Of a stretch of DNA of 64,000 bases, positions 34,748 through 46,370 are shown piece after piece. This DNA is from Tubiluchus corallicola (Eukaryota; Priapulida; Priapulimorpha; Priapulimorphida; Tubiluchidae): the NCBI GenBank assembly GCA_030141605.1, contig JAQGDQ010000471.1:62001-126000 (forward strand), read 5' to 3'. Under the pieces are notes generated by a model, which saw only the letters and a list, made by a program, of their open reading frames with translations, was not told the origin of the DNA and did not search any database. The position numbers were made by a program, and so were the translations under genes. The first letter of the stretch is position 1; each line of letters starts with the position of its first letter.

Positions 34748-36976
34748 TTATTTCTCTCCGGCTTCCCCAACAGATGTATTTTTCTCTAAAACAGGAGAGT
34801 CTATGCTTTCTTTATTAGGGATAGTCTGGGTTTCCGAGAGGACTTCTTTGACAGAAACACCAACGGAATTACGTTTCTTACCGATAGCTCTGAATTGAGC
34901 AATAATAATAACAATAAGCAGCCCTGTAACCACCGACATTGTCCAGAATCCAGACAGAGAGTTCCGTTCACTTTGCTTGGCTCGTGTTGCAGCAGTTAAA
35001 GGCTGTGCAACAGATCGGCTTTTAGAAGTTGTGATTATGGCTAGAGCGTAACAACACCGATTATCCCCTTCTTCCTGCTCTGCTTGGCTACGTCTACCAC
35101 ATGCCATCAAACCAACCTCAACCTTTCCTAGAATTGGGTTAGCCAGAAAAATGTCTCCATTCCCATTAATTGTTAAATTTTGATTATGGTTAATAATCGA
35201 GTACTGCATTTGTGTTTCAGAGCTGCTTGCAAACATTGCTTTAACATGACCCACGAGTGAGTTAAGAACACCTGTAGTGTTCATTTTATACACCTCCTGA
35301 TCAAAAACAGGATTTTTTCTAAAATGTAATTGTTTTATTTTTATTTGAACAGCAGCTAAAGCTACTGCGTCGATATGCTCCTTACTTCTGACCTTGATCG
35401 TGCATTCAACATATTCGTCGGTGTACGAATGCAGTTGAGCTGTTGTGATTACACTTACAATAGACCTCTCCGGTAAACGTGGATTTAGGAATGTTCGCAC
35501 TACTGCAAACGTTCGCATATGCTGCCCATCCTTTCCCACTAGTGAATAGGAAACGTCCGTTTCTGGATATGTACTTAGGACTACTTTGGTCAACACCGGT
35601 GTCCCGACAGGTTCATGAACAAAGGCTTCAGTCTGACCAGATATTCTCTCAAATTTTGCAGTGTGTACAATAATTTGCAAAGACAAGAGAGCTCTGGCAA
35701 ACGTGGGTCTAGTTAAATGGAAGTGCTCTTCTGCTTGAATAAGAGTGAAATACTTAGCTGACCACATCAGTTCTGTTGCGGTTGAAACCCTTCCGTTATG
35801 GTCATCGACCCTAAAAGGGTTAGGCACGGATGCATAAGGAAATGTGAAGGCAACGGTGTATGGAAATTTGTAAAATATAGTTTCTTTAAGTGGATCCTTG
35901 TCATGAGCGGAAATTAGAGGTTCAATTATAATTTCTGTGCCTTTCTCTACCGAAAAGTTACGTTCTACAGTTCCAGTGTACTTCACAACAGAAAACTCGG
36001 GGTTTTGGTTGTTTATATTCTTAAAATTAACAAAAATTCGTAGGTGAGGTCCACCCCTTGTTGGTTTCTCTCTAGTCTCATAACGAACTAAACGTCTGAC
36101 GTTTATTATAAAGGGCACATTCCAATCAGTGTTGGCATAAAGTCTTTGCTGCTCTTTCAAGTGAACGCTAATGTATGTCTTTTGTTTAAACGCCTCCTTT
36201 ATTCTAATTTCGTAATCCTGATTGTCAGGACACTCACTCGTGCTCCAGTCTGGATTGTCAAACTTCTTTTGGTCTAGCACACATATTTTAACATATCTGG
36301 CATACATCCATGGGTCTTCATCTATTACGATAGTATTGAAAAGATTAGTTCCGGGAAGCGTGGTTTCGTCATAATAGATAAATTTATTGTTTAGATTGGG
36401 CTCAAAACGAGGCACAAAGTAATCAAAAGGGATAATTTTAATTGTGAGATATAAGCGAATGTAATTACGTCGGGGTGATTCAGTAGGAGCAATATTTTTA
36501 TGGTGCCTGTCATCATGAACGCAGTCAAACTCCAATTCGAGTTTAGGCTCTAGCGCATCAAGTTCTTGAGGTTTATATTTTCTGAAGTAGTCTACCACGT
36601 TCTCTTTAAAGAGAATTGTATTTTCGCCACTCCATTTGTCATTATCCCACTGATAATGCGGCTTAGTGAATGCCTTCCAGTCGTTTTGCTGAGCATTTCT
36701 AGGAAATATCATATTAACCCCTTCGTCTTTGTTGAATGCAATGTTTATATCAATTAACTTACCAAGATTATTTGTGATATATATGTATGCTTTTTGCTTA
36801 TATGTTCTACTATATCTATAATTCCAGGGGCGAGGATCTCCGTCAAATGTTTCACATCCACGTGGTTTTTTGTCTAAGATGATGTTTTTGTCAACATGCT
36901 GTGCAACGTTTGCTGTCCACAGTGTACTTGATAGAAAGAGAACAAACAACATTTCTGACAGGCGACAAACCACCAT
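34748..36976 (-). CDS. Cadherin-like single-pass membrane receptor, copy A (742 residues)
   Basis: An intronless frame from ATG (36976) to TAA. Residues about 1-26 form a signal peptide (LSEMLFVLFLSSTLWTANVA). The ectodomain holds degenerate cadherin-type repeats; the clearest begins NPEFSVVKYTGTV and has ISAHDKDP (the A-x-D-x-D position), PFRVDDHNGRVST and a closing LLSLQIIV. A last one starts NPVFDQEVY. A transmembrane helix (about 675-693, MSVVTGLLIVIIIAQF) precedes a 46-residue Ser/Glu/Lys tail without catenin-type motifs that I can recognise. Cadherin repeats mediate calcium-dependent adhesion or recognition; the calcium-binding residues here are incomplete. The paralogue at 49264 is about 91% identical. 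No TATA box is evident. Confidence 0.75.
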   Translation of the reverse strand: MVVCRLSEMLFVLFLSSTLWTANVAQHVDKNIILDKKPRGCETFDGDPRPWNYRYSRTYKQKAYIYITNNLGKLIDINIAFNKDEGVNMIFPRNAQQNDWKAFTKPHYQWDNDKWSGENTILFKENVVDYFRKYKPQELDALEPKLELEFDCVHDDRHHKNIAPTESPRRNYIRLYLTIKIIPFDYFVPRFEPNLNNKFIYYDETTLPGTNLFNTIVIDEDPWMYARYVKICVLDQKKFDNPDWSTSECPDNQDYEIRIKEAFKQKTYISVHLKEQQRLYANTDWNVPFIINVRRLVRYETREKPTRGGPHLRIFVNFKNINNQNPEFSVVKYTGTVERNFSVEKGTEIIIEPLISAHDKDPLKETIFYKFPYTVAFTFPYASVPNPFRVDDHNGRVSTATELMWSAKYFTLIQAEEHFHLTRPTFARALLSLQIIVHTAKFERISGQTEAFVHEPVGTPVLTKVVLSTYPETDVSYSLVGKDGQHMRTFAVVRTFLNPRLPERSIVSVITTAQLHSYTDEYVECTIKVRSKEHIDAVALAAVQIKIKQLHFRKNPVFDQEVYKMNTTGVLNSLVGHVKAMFASSSETQMQYSIINHNQNLTINGNGDIFLANPILGKVEVGLMACGRRSQAEQEEGDNRCCYALAIITTSKSRSVAQPLTAATRAKQSERNSLSGFWTMSVVTGLLIVIIIAQFRAIGKKRNSVGVSVKEVLSETQTIPNKESIDSPVLEKNTSVGEAGEK

Positions 36977-37160
36977 TACACTACAGTTTGCATATTGCTG
37001 ATTGTCTAGTTTCTAGATATCGGCAAATAGTTCATCAGAAGCTGAGATCAGTGATTTCGAATCAATAATGTTTCGCGCTGTATTCTTTAGCGTTTGTTTT
37101 CGCTGTTCCATTGTTTACTCGCTTAGCTGTTGACGTAAGCAGAATTGTTTCTTCCAGTTT

Positions 37161-37544
37161 AAGATTTCAAAATTGTTTGGAATTCTCTTCCTAGGCTTCG
37201 CGTAAATTTTAACAGACAACCACGTCATTGTATAGCCCGGTTTGTTTCCTTTTCTAAAGAGCTACAAATTTCTGTCTGTCCCAAGAATAAGAATAGGAAT
37301 GTTTTTTTGCACTCTTGGTTAGTGACAGTACTACATCAGTATACAAGAATATAATGCCTGATGCGAGGGTAACATACGACGTACATGTTGCCCTTATGCT
37401 AACATTAATCCTTATAATAGAATGTTGTACAGTTATCAGAAATATTAACGTAGAACAAAATTTAATGAAGGATTGAAAAATAGCAATAGGATGTACAAGT
37501 GAGTCTAAACGTACACTGTTAATCAAAACAAAGGGCTAAATGGA
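37161..37544. other. Junction between the duplicates, with dispersed repeat 37237-37352
   Basis: Between copies A and B lies a second copy of the 25733-25860 repeat. The rest is unique, without a gene. Confidence 0.6.
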
Positions 37545-37883
37545 TCTTAGTAGCTGTTAGGCAATATTTATATTACCTACCAAAGGCTTAATTTTTATAG
37601 TTCAAAAGCAAACACGCCGCTGGTGAAGGCCTTCTGGCTAGTTGAAGACTGCAATGCAATGCAAGTTAAGGTGGAATCATTATAATTTAGTGGAAGATGT
37701 GACTGTGAGGTGCAGTTTCATGATGAAGATTAGCTTGGTAATTCTTTTCTAACTCCCAGTGCCTCATTGTACAAGAAGCGACGAGACTCAGTAGCACTAA
37801 ATTGCAATCAACACTGAATTTATTGAGGGAATGAACGGATAATTACTGAATTTTGGAAACCATCATACCAAGCTTGTTCAGAA

Positions 37884-39934
37884 TATATATATATATATAT
37901 ATTAATTCTTTATTTGTCATAAAAATGGTTCACTCATTATAATAAAATTGAGTAAGCCTCAGCGTAATGTTAAAATAACCACACTGTTCAAGACAAATGC
38001 GTCCAGTGAATACTAACAAAGCTAAAGTGCAAAACTATATACAATAAATGAACATATTTACAAACATCATATTAAAATATTTTGACAAAACAATTTTACG
38101 AAAGTACATTAAATTTTACATGACGTATTTTACACTATATATACATTTGACATGACACAATTAACAGAAACATGCTTTACATTACATAAATTTCACTCAT
38201 TACATTTACACTATTTATACATTTGACATTACAAAACTAACATAACACGTATTACATTACATAAGTTGCGTTATATGGAGTCAGGGGCGGGGGTAGATGA
38301 AAGTGGAGTCTGTGTAATTAGTATCAGATGCACAATGTGGAAGTTGAAACCTGTTATATTGATATTCCTTTAATTTCTTTTTAAAGTGGTGGAGAGATTC
38401 TATTTGTTTTATTTCACTGGGTAGTAAGTTCCATAAATGTATGGCCTGTTTTGATATAGAGTTATTTCCAAATTTATTGTTTACTGTAATTTGCTTTAAA
38501 TTGTATGTTCTAGTGTTTAAAGTGGTATCAGGAATGAATGCTAAGGGATTGTTTATAAATGGATTGCTCAGTTTATTGATATATTTATAAAGAAATATCA
38601 GTGTTTTGTAATCTCGATAGGCTTCTAATATTGGTATCTTTGTGGACGTTCTTAAGCTTGTTGCAGAAGCAGCATGTTGTTTAGCAGTTTTGTTAGAGTA
38701 GCCATGAATTAACCTAAGCGCATAGTTTTGCATTGTATTTAGTTTTCTAAAGTTTTCATTTTTAACGTTTTGAAGTAAAGTGCAAGCATATAGATAATGT
38801 GGTAATATTAGACTTTTGTAGATGAGAATTTTTGTTTTCTTGGTTAGATGGCCTCTGATTTGGCGTAAGAATGTCGTGCTTAATGCCATCTTGTTGTGTA
38901 TTTGATGAAACTGTTCATCCCAAGTGAGTTTATTGTCGACAGTAATGTGTAAAATTTTTACAGTTTTTGCTTGTTCTATGGAACAGTCACCTACTTTTAG
39001 TGTTGCATTAGAAGAAGTAATGTCATTTGATTTGGGTGATATTACCATAAATTCTGTCTTATCATCATTCATTTTTAAACCAAAATAGTTAAATGCTGCA
39101 TTTATATTTGTTATGTCTTTTTCTAGATTATTTTTTGATGTTAGAAAGTCTGCGTGTGGTGTATAGATAGTTGTATCATCGGCACATTGTGTTAAGTCTG
39201 AATTATGTAAAACTAAATGAATTTTATTAACGTATAAACAAAAGAGTAAAGGACCTAAAGTCATACCTTGCGGGATGCCTCTCTGTGGTGTGTCCCATGT
39301 TGAAAAAGTGTGTTTGCTCAACTTGACTATTTGTTTTCTATTGTGTAGCTAATTATTAATTAGTTTGAGAGAAGTATAATCCAATCCTAGTTGGCGTAAG
39401 TTGTCTAGTAGTAAATTGTGATCGAGGCTGTCAAAAGCTTTACTTAGATCTAAAAATGCTGCTGTTGTATATTTACTTTTATTTAAGTTGTAACGCCACT
39501 TTTCAGTGGCGTCAATTATCGCGTCTGTTGTAGAATGTAGTTTTCTAAAACCAAATTGATGATTTGACAGTAAGTTATTATTTTCAATGTAATGGTTTAT
39601 TTGGTTGTAGATAACTCTTTCAAATAGTTTGGCTAGTACGTGCACTACTGAGATTGGTCTGTAGTTTTTAGCGTCATCTTTAGCATCTTTCTTGTGTATT
39701 GGAGTTATGTTTGCTTGTTTACACACTGCTGGAAATTCTGAGCGCATTAAGACTTGGTTTGTGATATATGTTAGATGAGGTGTAATGATGCTGGCACAGT
39801 CTTTTAAGATTTTTATTGGCATGTCTGAGGGTCCACTTCCTTTATTTATATTTAAACTGTTTAATATTCTAAAGATGTCATATTCTGTGACGCTAGTAAA
39901 TGAGAAAGTGGATTGTGCTACTGATTGGTTTTGT
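37884..39934 (-). mobile_element. 5'-truncated non-LTR retrotransposon (jockey/CR1-like clade)
   Basis: Inserted in copy B at a site intact in copy A (29935-29938). A 4-bp target-site duplication AGAA flanks it (37880-37883 and 39935-39938). The element reads on the minus strand and ends with an (AT)n tail at 37884. It carries reverse transcriptase and post-RT sequence but lacks the endonuclease end, as expected of truncation during target-primed reverse transcription. A shorter relative is at 56.3 kb. Confidence 0.9.
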
Positions 39935-39942
39935 AGAAGCAA
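38281..39942 (-). pseudogene. Non-LTR reverse transcriptase, interrupted
   Basis: The frame runs from 39942 to 38281 with one in-frame TAG at 39349-39351. RT blocks in order: GSGPSDMPIKILKDC, ITPIHKKDAKDDAKNYRPIS, FLDLSKAFDSLDHNLLL (first catalytic Asp), GIPQGMTLGPLLFCLYVN, and CADDTTIY, where the usual Tyr/Phe before ADD is Cys. The region after the RT (LWNLLPSEIKQIESLHHFKK) is typical of jockey/CR1/L2-like elements. The TAG probably replaces a Trp or similar residue in a 'NNxLHNRKQ' segment. With the missing N-terminus, the element is dead. Confidence 0.85.
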
Positions 39943-40105
39943 GAAATTGTAAAAAAGCTCGGACAGAGCCTGGATTTAAACTAGAAATTTTTCACTAACA
40001 AGTTCAACTTGTTATTAAGTCATTCGTTATCAGAAACAACAGCTTGCTTGTTCAAATCTAGTACCAGTTTTTTCTCTTTTTACATTTCCTTTTCTAACGT
40101 TTCCA
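39935..40105. repeat. Fold-back element with tRNA-like motifs (copy B)
   Basis: Same element as at 29938, starting immediately at the LINE target-site duplication. Confidence 0.5.
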
Positions 40106-40559
40106 TGCAAAAAATCAACAATTGCGTGGACAATTCCACCACTGTGCAGTGCAGGAATTATGAAGAAATTTGTAATGATGGAACTATATATAAAGCATTT
40201 TATTTTAATGTATACCCTGCATTATTATTTGCCCAATATTTCTTTAAAACAGTAATAGTTTTAGCTGCTGTGTAACAGTTATTGTACCAGGCATTTATCT
40301 ATTTATCAGTTAAAAATGATACTCGTTTCATAAACAGTAGCAGCATGTCGTTTATTTACCAAAAATAAAAAAACACTCTCTACAATCTTGGTTTTCTTCT
40401 TCTCCAGAAAACACAATCAATATCTTCCTTCAGAGAATAATACCCACTTCATTGAACAGACATAATGGTCACTGTTTAAAGATTAACAAAATTTGGGGAC
40501 TGCTTGCTTCAAACAAACGAGATCACTTTGAACGAAGCCGCTCGTTTATGGAATCCATC

Positions 40560-40798
40560 ATGGAATTGGTTCAACTTTTAACATTCTTTGTTGCCTTGTT
40601 TTCGTTGCTTCTCAGTCATGTGATGACGCAAATTACGCATGTGATTCAGATACAGATATATGTTACAAACTCTACACGGACGATACGAAAACTTTGGACA
40701 GACCAGATACAAAATGTAAGAATGATAATGCAAAGTTGGTGAAGCTTATATCTCAGCAATAAGGACGCTTGATGAATTTCCAGCAGCAGCAGATACAG
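40560..40798 (+). pseudogene. Broken first exon of a C-type-lectin-like gene (copy B)
   Basis: Matches copy A at 30588, including the frameshift after the ATG. It has further damage: a 13-bp deletion near 40758 creates an early TAA, and the donor has become GC (ACAG|gcaaat). The Cys-containing core (SCDDANYACDSDTDICYKLY) is still readable. No second exon is present. Confidence 0.6.
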
Positions 40799-41189
40799 GC
40801 AAATAATCATTACGAACAGAAGTCAAGAGAAGTACAAAAAACATGGCACATGATTAGTTCAATATAAACACACAAATTTGTGCTAATAACTCAAACGTGC
40901 AAGTAAGTAAACTTGATTAGCACAGAAAAAATGCATAATCATGGCAAAAATATTTACATCTTACTCCATTTATCATATCGCATATTTTCAAGAAAATATA
41001 TTTATAAGTTTCTTAAATGTATTCACATTATCGGCTTGCTTTATTTTGCCGGATAAATTATTCCTTATTATAACACCATTATACATGACTGAAATTTCGC
41101 TACATTGGTTTTGTATTTAGGGATTTGGTCTACGAAATCCAATTTTTCACTTCTGGTTAGGCTTTGGACCACTTTTGGAGAATTTATTC

Positions 41190-41345
41190 TAGGTGCATGC
41201 TTGCCCCTCATTAAAACACAAGACTTAAACATTTCCACATAAAAGACTTAAAAATTTTCTACCACTCACATCCTAAGGGTTTGCGTCGGCAGTAACGCTG
41301 TATAAAACTTGCAAGTTTAAACTCCCACTATGACCGTTCGGTGCA
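41190..41345. repeat. Dispersed repeat related to 51.74 and 52.5 kb
   Basis: GCATGCTTGCCCCTCATTAA to GGTTTGCGTCGGCAGTAACG and ATGACCGTTCGGTGCAGCCA recurs at about 51735-51910 and, more diverged, at 52490-52660. Two copies lie just beyond cadherin gene B, which suggests a former third duplication boundary. Confidence 0.6.
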
Positions 41346-41746
41346 GCCATTTTAATGCTGTGTGTGCTAGATTCACTTCTGTTCCATGTTTGGATTGGAT
41401 TCCTGCCCATCCTTTATTACTACTCTCCTTTTTCCTGTTTGTTGGTGATCTTTCTACCACACGTGTTGAATGGTTACAGAATAATTTTCGCGCTCTTGGA
41501 AAAACATCGAATTGTGATTTTTCCTTGTTGCCCCCATTACGGGTTTCAGCTGTGTTTGAAGCTACAAGTTTCGTTGAAGCAAGTTTGAGGTCTTATGAAT
41601 CAGTTTGTTATTTTAATGCTGCCTCAGACAAAGTGGCTTTTGTTTGCTCATCATTATCAAATTTCTCTGAGAGGAGACCAGATGGTTCCCTAGTAGTTTT
41701 ACTAGCAGCCAAGAAACTTCGTCTTGTACGTCATCCGTCCAGGTAG
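41330..41746 (+). other. Unsupported 138-codon frame
   Basis: Opens MTVRCSHFNAVCARF in the repeat described above and continues with mixed composition and no recognisable domain, signal or splice context. It is the longest plain frame in 40.9-42.9 kb. I would not call it a gene without transcript data. Confidence 0.15.
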
Positions 41747-42959
41747 ATGATGATAGTTGCTAGTGGAGTTGCAAAAGTGCCGAATGTTCAGACTTACCAG
41801 TTTCCAGCAGAGTTTGGAAGCGTGAGGACAAAGAACTGCTCCGCCATTTGCTGACTCCTAGAGTACAGGAGTAAACATAGACGTTTTGGAGATACTCGAT
41901 CCTTGTTTTGGTAGAGTCTGCAATGCGTGAGCCCCAGCATAATGTTTTGGTGTGGTTTCATAGCTTGGGGGTGTGTTCCTGGATAACTGGACCCACGATA
42001 CCACGACCTGATAATAACCCATTGGTACAGTTGCAGTGACCATGAAATTCATCTTTGGTAATTATCCTCTCCTCTCTTACTATTACACCTAGGATGGGAT
42101 TAATTATATTTTCGTTATATGTATGCATGTAACTGATTTATAGAGACATTATTTTGAAATTACTATTAAATAATTTTTGCGCAGTTTTATAAAAAAACAT
42201 TATTGTTTGTTTTTACTCGAGTACCTCCTTGTTATTTTTAAGCACAAATGATAATGGCATAAAATAGCGTAGGTCTTAATCAAACTACTTGGACACTCGT
42301 TAAAAAATTCTGACAAAAACCCTTTGCCTTAAAAATTAGTAAGGAAGGGGTTTATAATCTTCCTTTTATTGTTTTTATCCACATGTTAGGAACTCTGGCG
42401 TGCTCGGAAAAGTAAAAGACAACACTTATTTCGCGTTTCTGGCAAAACTATTTATCCTTTTATATAATACACCATAGAGTGTCAAAAATGGTGCTCTTCA
42501 CAACGAATTTTTAAGCTTTAGATTTCTGGAGGGTTTCCTAGCACTTTAAAAGCTGATAGGGACCTGATTTGTTTAACCTGTAATGCTAGAGAATTTCAAA
42601 GTAGAATTGCTCACTTTATTATAGCGTTGGTTCCATATTGGGTATTTGCTCCTATTTGTTTTAGATTACTTGTTCTGGAATTGACTACAAAAAAGTAACT
42701 ATGAAATTGTACCGGAATGACCGCAATTAAACGACTGAAACAGGTTGTAACCTGTGAAAAATCTTAGACTTATTGTATTTAGCAATTATCGATTATGTTG
42801 ATTTATGATGAAGCATTTATTCAAACGTCACGGTCGACTGACTTTCGATAGGCTATTTACGTTTTTGCTTCCAAGTTTCTGAAATGGCTTGCAGTACATG
42901 TGTACTAGGAAACACACCAAAGTAGGGACAATGTATGAACACTGCGTGATTTTGATATA
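41747..42959. other. No gene seen
   Basis: AT-rich DNA specific to copy B, with no counterpart in copy A and no repeat that I can define. Confidence 0.4.
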
Positions 42960-43332
42960 GTTTCGATATATTATCGTAGGAAATTTATTACGACTCTTGA
43001 CGTGTATTTGTGTTCATTCTAGACGAGCGAAAGAAAAAAATGAATTTGAGTGAAAAGTTTCGTGTTGACAGAAAAGTGCAACGCAGGTTAGTTTCTCGTT
43101 ACAAATATTTAGTTTAGTTTAAACTTTAATTATTTGTAGCAGATTTATAAAACAGACTGCGTCTGATACAGGTATCTCTGTGGTGCAAATGCCGAGTGCA
43201 AACTGATAATAAAAGGAAAATGGACATCGCAATTAATAATTATCACAGTTAAAACGTTTGATTCGAGTACAATTGGCAAATATAAATATTTATTTATTTT
43301 ACATGCACTAAATATTAATTTAATACACTTTT

Positions 43333-44800
43333 ATGGAGCATATAATAAGTCCGCTTCTCTTTTTAAAGAGCGATGATGATGGGACGACGCAGTGTGCCGT
43401 CAACAACAACAACAACAACAATGGCAACGGAGCCCTCATTGTCGCGTGGGTTCAAGTCGGCGATCTGGACACTTCCATTTTCGAGAATAATTGCAAATGC
43501 AATGTATGTATGTATGTTTCTCATTTGTCACTCGATTTAAAAATGTATTTTGTTTTTTACAACTTACAGGCAGCAGTGTGGTGGTGGTGGTGGACTGGTG
43601 GTGATAGCCGCGATGGCGGTGACGATAATAACGAAATTGACCGCGAGATGACGTCACCTCGCACAGACGAATTCGTACAGTGAGTGACCTTTTTATTTCT
43701 AATTACCACTTGCTGTTATCAGCCGCAGAATTTGTCACATTAATTTGTAATGAATAAATGTTCGCAGGCTTTTCGGCATATGCATAATTATAGAAATGGT
43801 GCATTCCATCGTTTTTGTCACTGTTGCACGCGCAATCTTTTATCGTACATTACAGTCTCTCGTTTTATCGTGTAATGGCTGCGTAATATCTGATTTAACG
43901 GTGATTTTTGTTAGAAATGGTGAATGTGAATTGTTTGTTTGTTTTTAAGGAAACCCTTAGTACCAGGCCAACCAACCATCAACGTTGAGGGATGCGACAA
44001 CAGCAGTAGCACCGACCCTAGCAGCAGCAGCACAAGCGGCAGCAAGCACGTCATTGCAAAACTCTCACAGTGATGGCAGAAGCAGCGATGGCGACAATAA
44101 TGGCGACTACAACTTTCCACTTCCAGGCGAAATGCGGGTCCACCTGAAACATTTTTAGATCCAGAGAGGTAGGTGTCATAACTTTCGTTAAATATTACGT
44201 AATCTACATAGTTCTTTTTTTGTAACTATCGTGGTTGATGACGATGATGATGGTGATGACGGTTATGACGACGATAATGTTGATGATGATCGTGTTTTGG
44301 GAAAAATTATTATTATTATTATTATCATTATTTTGTAAACATATGGAAAATCATAAATATTACGTAAACATACTGTATACTTTTCAATAATGCGTGTGTG
44401 TGTGTTTGTTACTCACAATCGCTAAAAATGGTCATTTTTTTCCTTTTCAATAGGACACGAATTTCGTCTAGTGGAGAGTGGTCATGGAAGAGTGTTGCAA
44501 GTCTGGAGGAGCCAGGTCTCAGGTATAGATGCCGAATTGGTTTTAGATGATTTTTCTGCTGCCATTGAAATGTGAGGCGATGCACGTTTTGAAACTGGTC
44601 GTGGCCTTAAAATTCTGGTCAACTTGGCTGCCACCATAAAACATCTGTTGGAGGATGGCAGACAGGACAAACATCTCGAGCGGAAAAGGGATTCGTACTT
44701 TAATTCTGGCTTTTACGATTTTCTGGATGGCAACTGGTATTACAAACCAGGAGTACCAATGTGGGAAATTTACAATCTTTCCACTACAACAAATATTTAA
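43333..44800 (+). pseudogene. Decayed spliced gene inside the inverted-repeat element
   Basis: Candidate exons 43333-43503, 43570-43679 and 43950-44168 join with consistent phases (0, then 2). Donors are AAT|gtatgt, ACA|gtgagt and GAGAG|gtaggt; acceptors are CTTACAG and TTTTTAAG. The last block 44454-44800 follows TTTTCAATAG. The product begins MEHIISPLLFLKSDDDG, has Asn, Trp and Ser/Asp low-complexity runs, and ends in a more ordered part (DSYFNSGFYDFLDGNWYYK to NLSTTTNI). TGA at 44071 and 44570 and a frameshift in the third exon disable it. The exon-1 sequence is partly repeated in the right arm. I do not recognise the family. Confidence 0.35.
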
Positions 44801-45802
44801 TAGTATGATGAACTTCGAACCTTGCTTAGTATGATGAACTTTGAACCTTGCTTTAATATAACGAATGTTTTAAGATGTATTGTACCATATATATACACCA
44901 AAGCAAGATCACCTATTAGAATGAATATTGTATTGTATTCTAAACCGTGTATTTTCAATGTTGTAACCGTATTTTAAAAGTCGATTGATTGAAAATATGT
45001 TCATCATAATGTTATTATATATAGATATAGACACCCTGAATTTCTATATTCGACTTATATTATATGTTGTTAAGCCCATGTATAGCAATTATAATCAACA
45101 AACATAATTGCTTCAGCGTGTATAATACCTTAACATATATATTCGTACGTATCATACCGTGTATATCGTATATTATATGTTGTAAAATATAAACCTTGAT
45201 ATAATCGAACATTGGCGCAGCGCGCCTATTTTCTTCATACTAAAAGTGCATTCGGTTGCCTAGAAATTTTGGAACTTATGTTATAGTTGTGAGTAATTTC
45301 AAATAATCAATGCCATGTATTTGATCACCGTGTTAGTTAACGGATGTTTATGATAAATATTTAATGTTGTCACGTAATACTTGATGTAGTTTAATCAGCC
45401 AGCCCCGAGAGAATAAATTCTTTATTAGGAAGAGAGGAGTAAAGAGAATCTATTAATATATGTTAAATGTCAGATAATTAAGCTACGAAGAGTATTCACG
45501 AAGCCAGACCCCAAATAAGGAAATTAAGGTGCGGCATCACGTGACTGCTCATTCGTCAGACTTCCAAATAAGGAATTTCCCATTTTGTCAGACTGCGCAC
45601 GCAGCCTGCCAAGCAGAGGCCCAGGGAGTCAAAGAGATCAGGGGGCTTTTGGCATTGCTATTTATCTTCTTATATTGTGATGTTACTTAATAAATGTGTT
45701 ATTTCCTAATCAAAGTCTTATAGCTTTGCCATTGCTCCATAAACAGCTACACACATCGCTCACATACGTACTACCACTATACAACCAAGCATAATAATTT
45801 TA
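44801..45802. other. AT-rich interior of the inverted-repeat element
   Basis: Begins with a short direct repeat (ATGATGAACTTCGAACCTTGCTT, twice). Palindromic TATATA-rich patches follow; no further exon seen. Confidence 0.4.
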
Positions 45803-46370
45803 CTATTTGCAATTATTGTCGATAATGGAATTGTCCAGATTACCGACCTGTGCCCGCCCAATGATGAGGGTTCAGTTGTCATTATTGTTGCTGTTGCTGA
45901 TGATGACACACTGCGTCGTCCCATCATCAACGCTCTTTAAAAAGAGAAGCGGACTTAATATATGCTCCATAAAAGTGTATCAAATTCATATTTTGTGCAC
46001 GTAAATAAATAAATGAATAAATAGATATTTGTATTTGGCAATTGTACTTGAATCAAATGTTTTAACGACTGGAGTGTGATAATTCTTAGCTGCGATGCCA
46101 ATTTTTCTTTTATTAACAGTTTGCACTAGGCACTTGCACTGCGGAGATACCTGTGTCAGACACTGTCTGTTTGTAGTGAAAATCCACTACAAATAATTAA
46201 AGTTTAAACTAAACTAAATATTTGTAACGAGAAGCTAACCTGCTTTGCGCGTTTGTGTTAACACGAAATGTTTCACTCAAATCCATTTTCTTTTTTCTTT
46301 TGCTCCTCTAGAATAAACACAGATACTTGTCAAGAGTCGTAATAAATTTCCTTCGATAATATACCGAAAC

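Larger units (their letters stand above)
29485..37160. repeat. Segmental duplication, copy A
   Basis: Collinear with 37545-51690. Matching blocks: 29485-29938 with 37545-37883; 29938-31090 with 39935-40920; 31377-32085 with 46876-47580; 32855-33232 with 47630-47985; 34175-37160 with 48690-51690. Copy A alone has 32090-32850 and 33235-33950. Each copy holds a fold-back element, a lectin-like exon (+), a conserved small frame (-) and a cadherin-like gene (-). Confidence 0.9.
42960..46370. mobile_element. Inverted-repeat-flanked element of 3.4 kb carrying a spliced gene
   Basis: Left arm 42960-43503 is matched in reverse complement by 45803-46370 (about 545-570 bp, with small indels). Examples are GTTTCGATATATTATCG with CGATAATATACCGAAAC, and GAGCGATGATGATGGGACGA with its partner near 45920. 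The central 2.3 kb contains at least four exon-like blocks (43333-44800) and AT-rich DNA. No clear target-site duplication or transposase is visible, so the class is open: a non-autonomous DNA transposon with long inverted repeats, or an inverted duplication of a host gene end. Confidence 0.65.

Noticed and set aside
41330-41746. Host protein-coding gene of 138 codons
   Set aside because: It begins in a dispersed repeat, the composition is nondescript and there is no splice or domain support.
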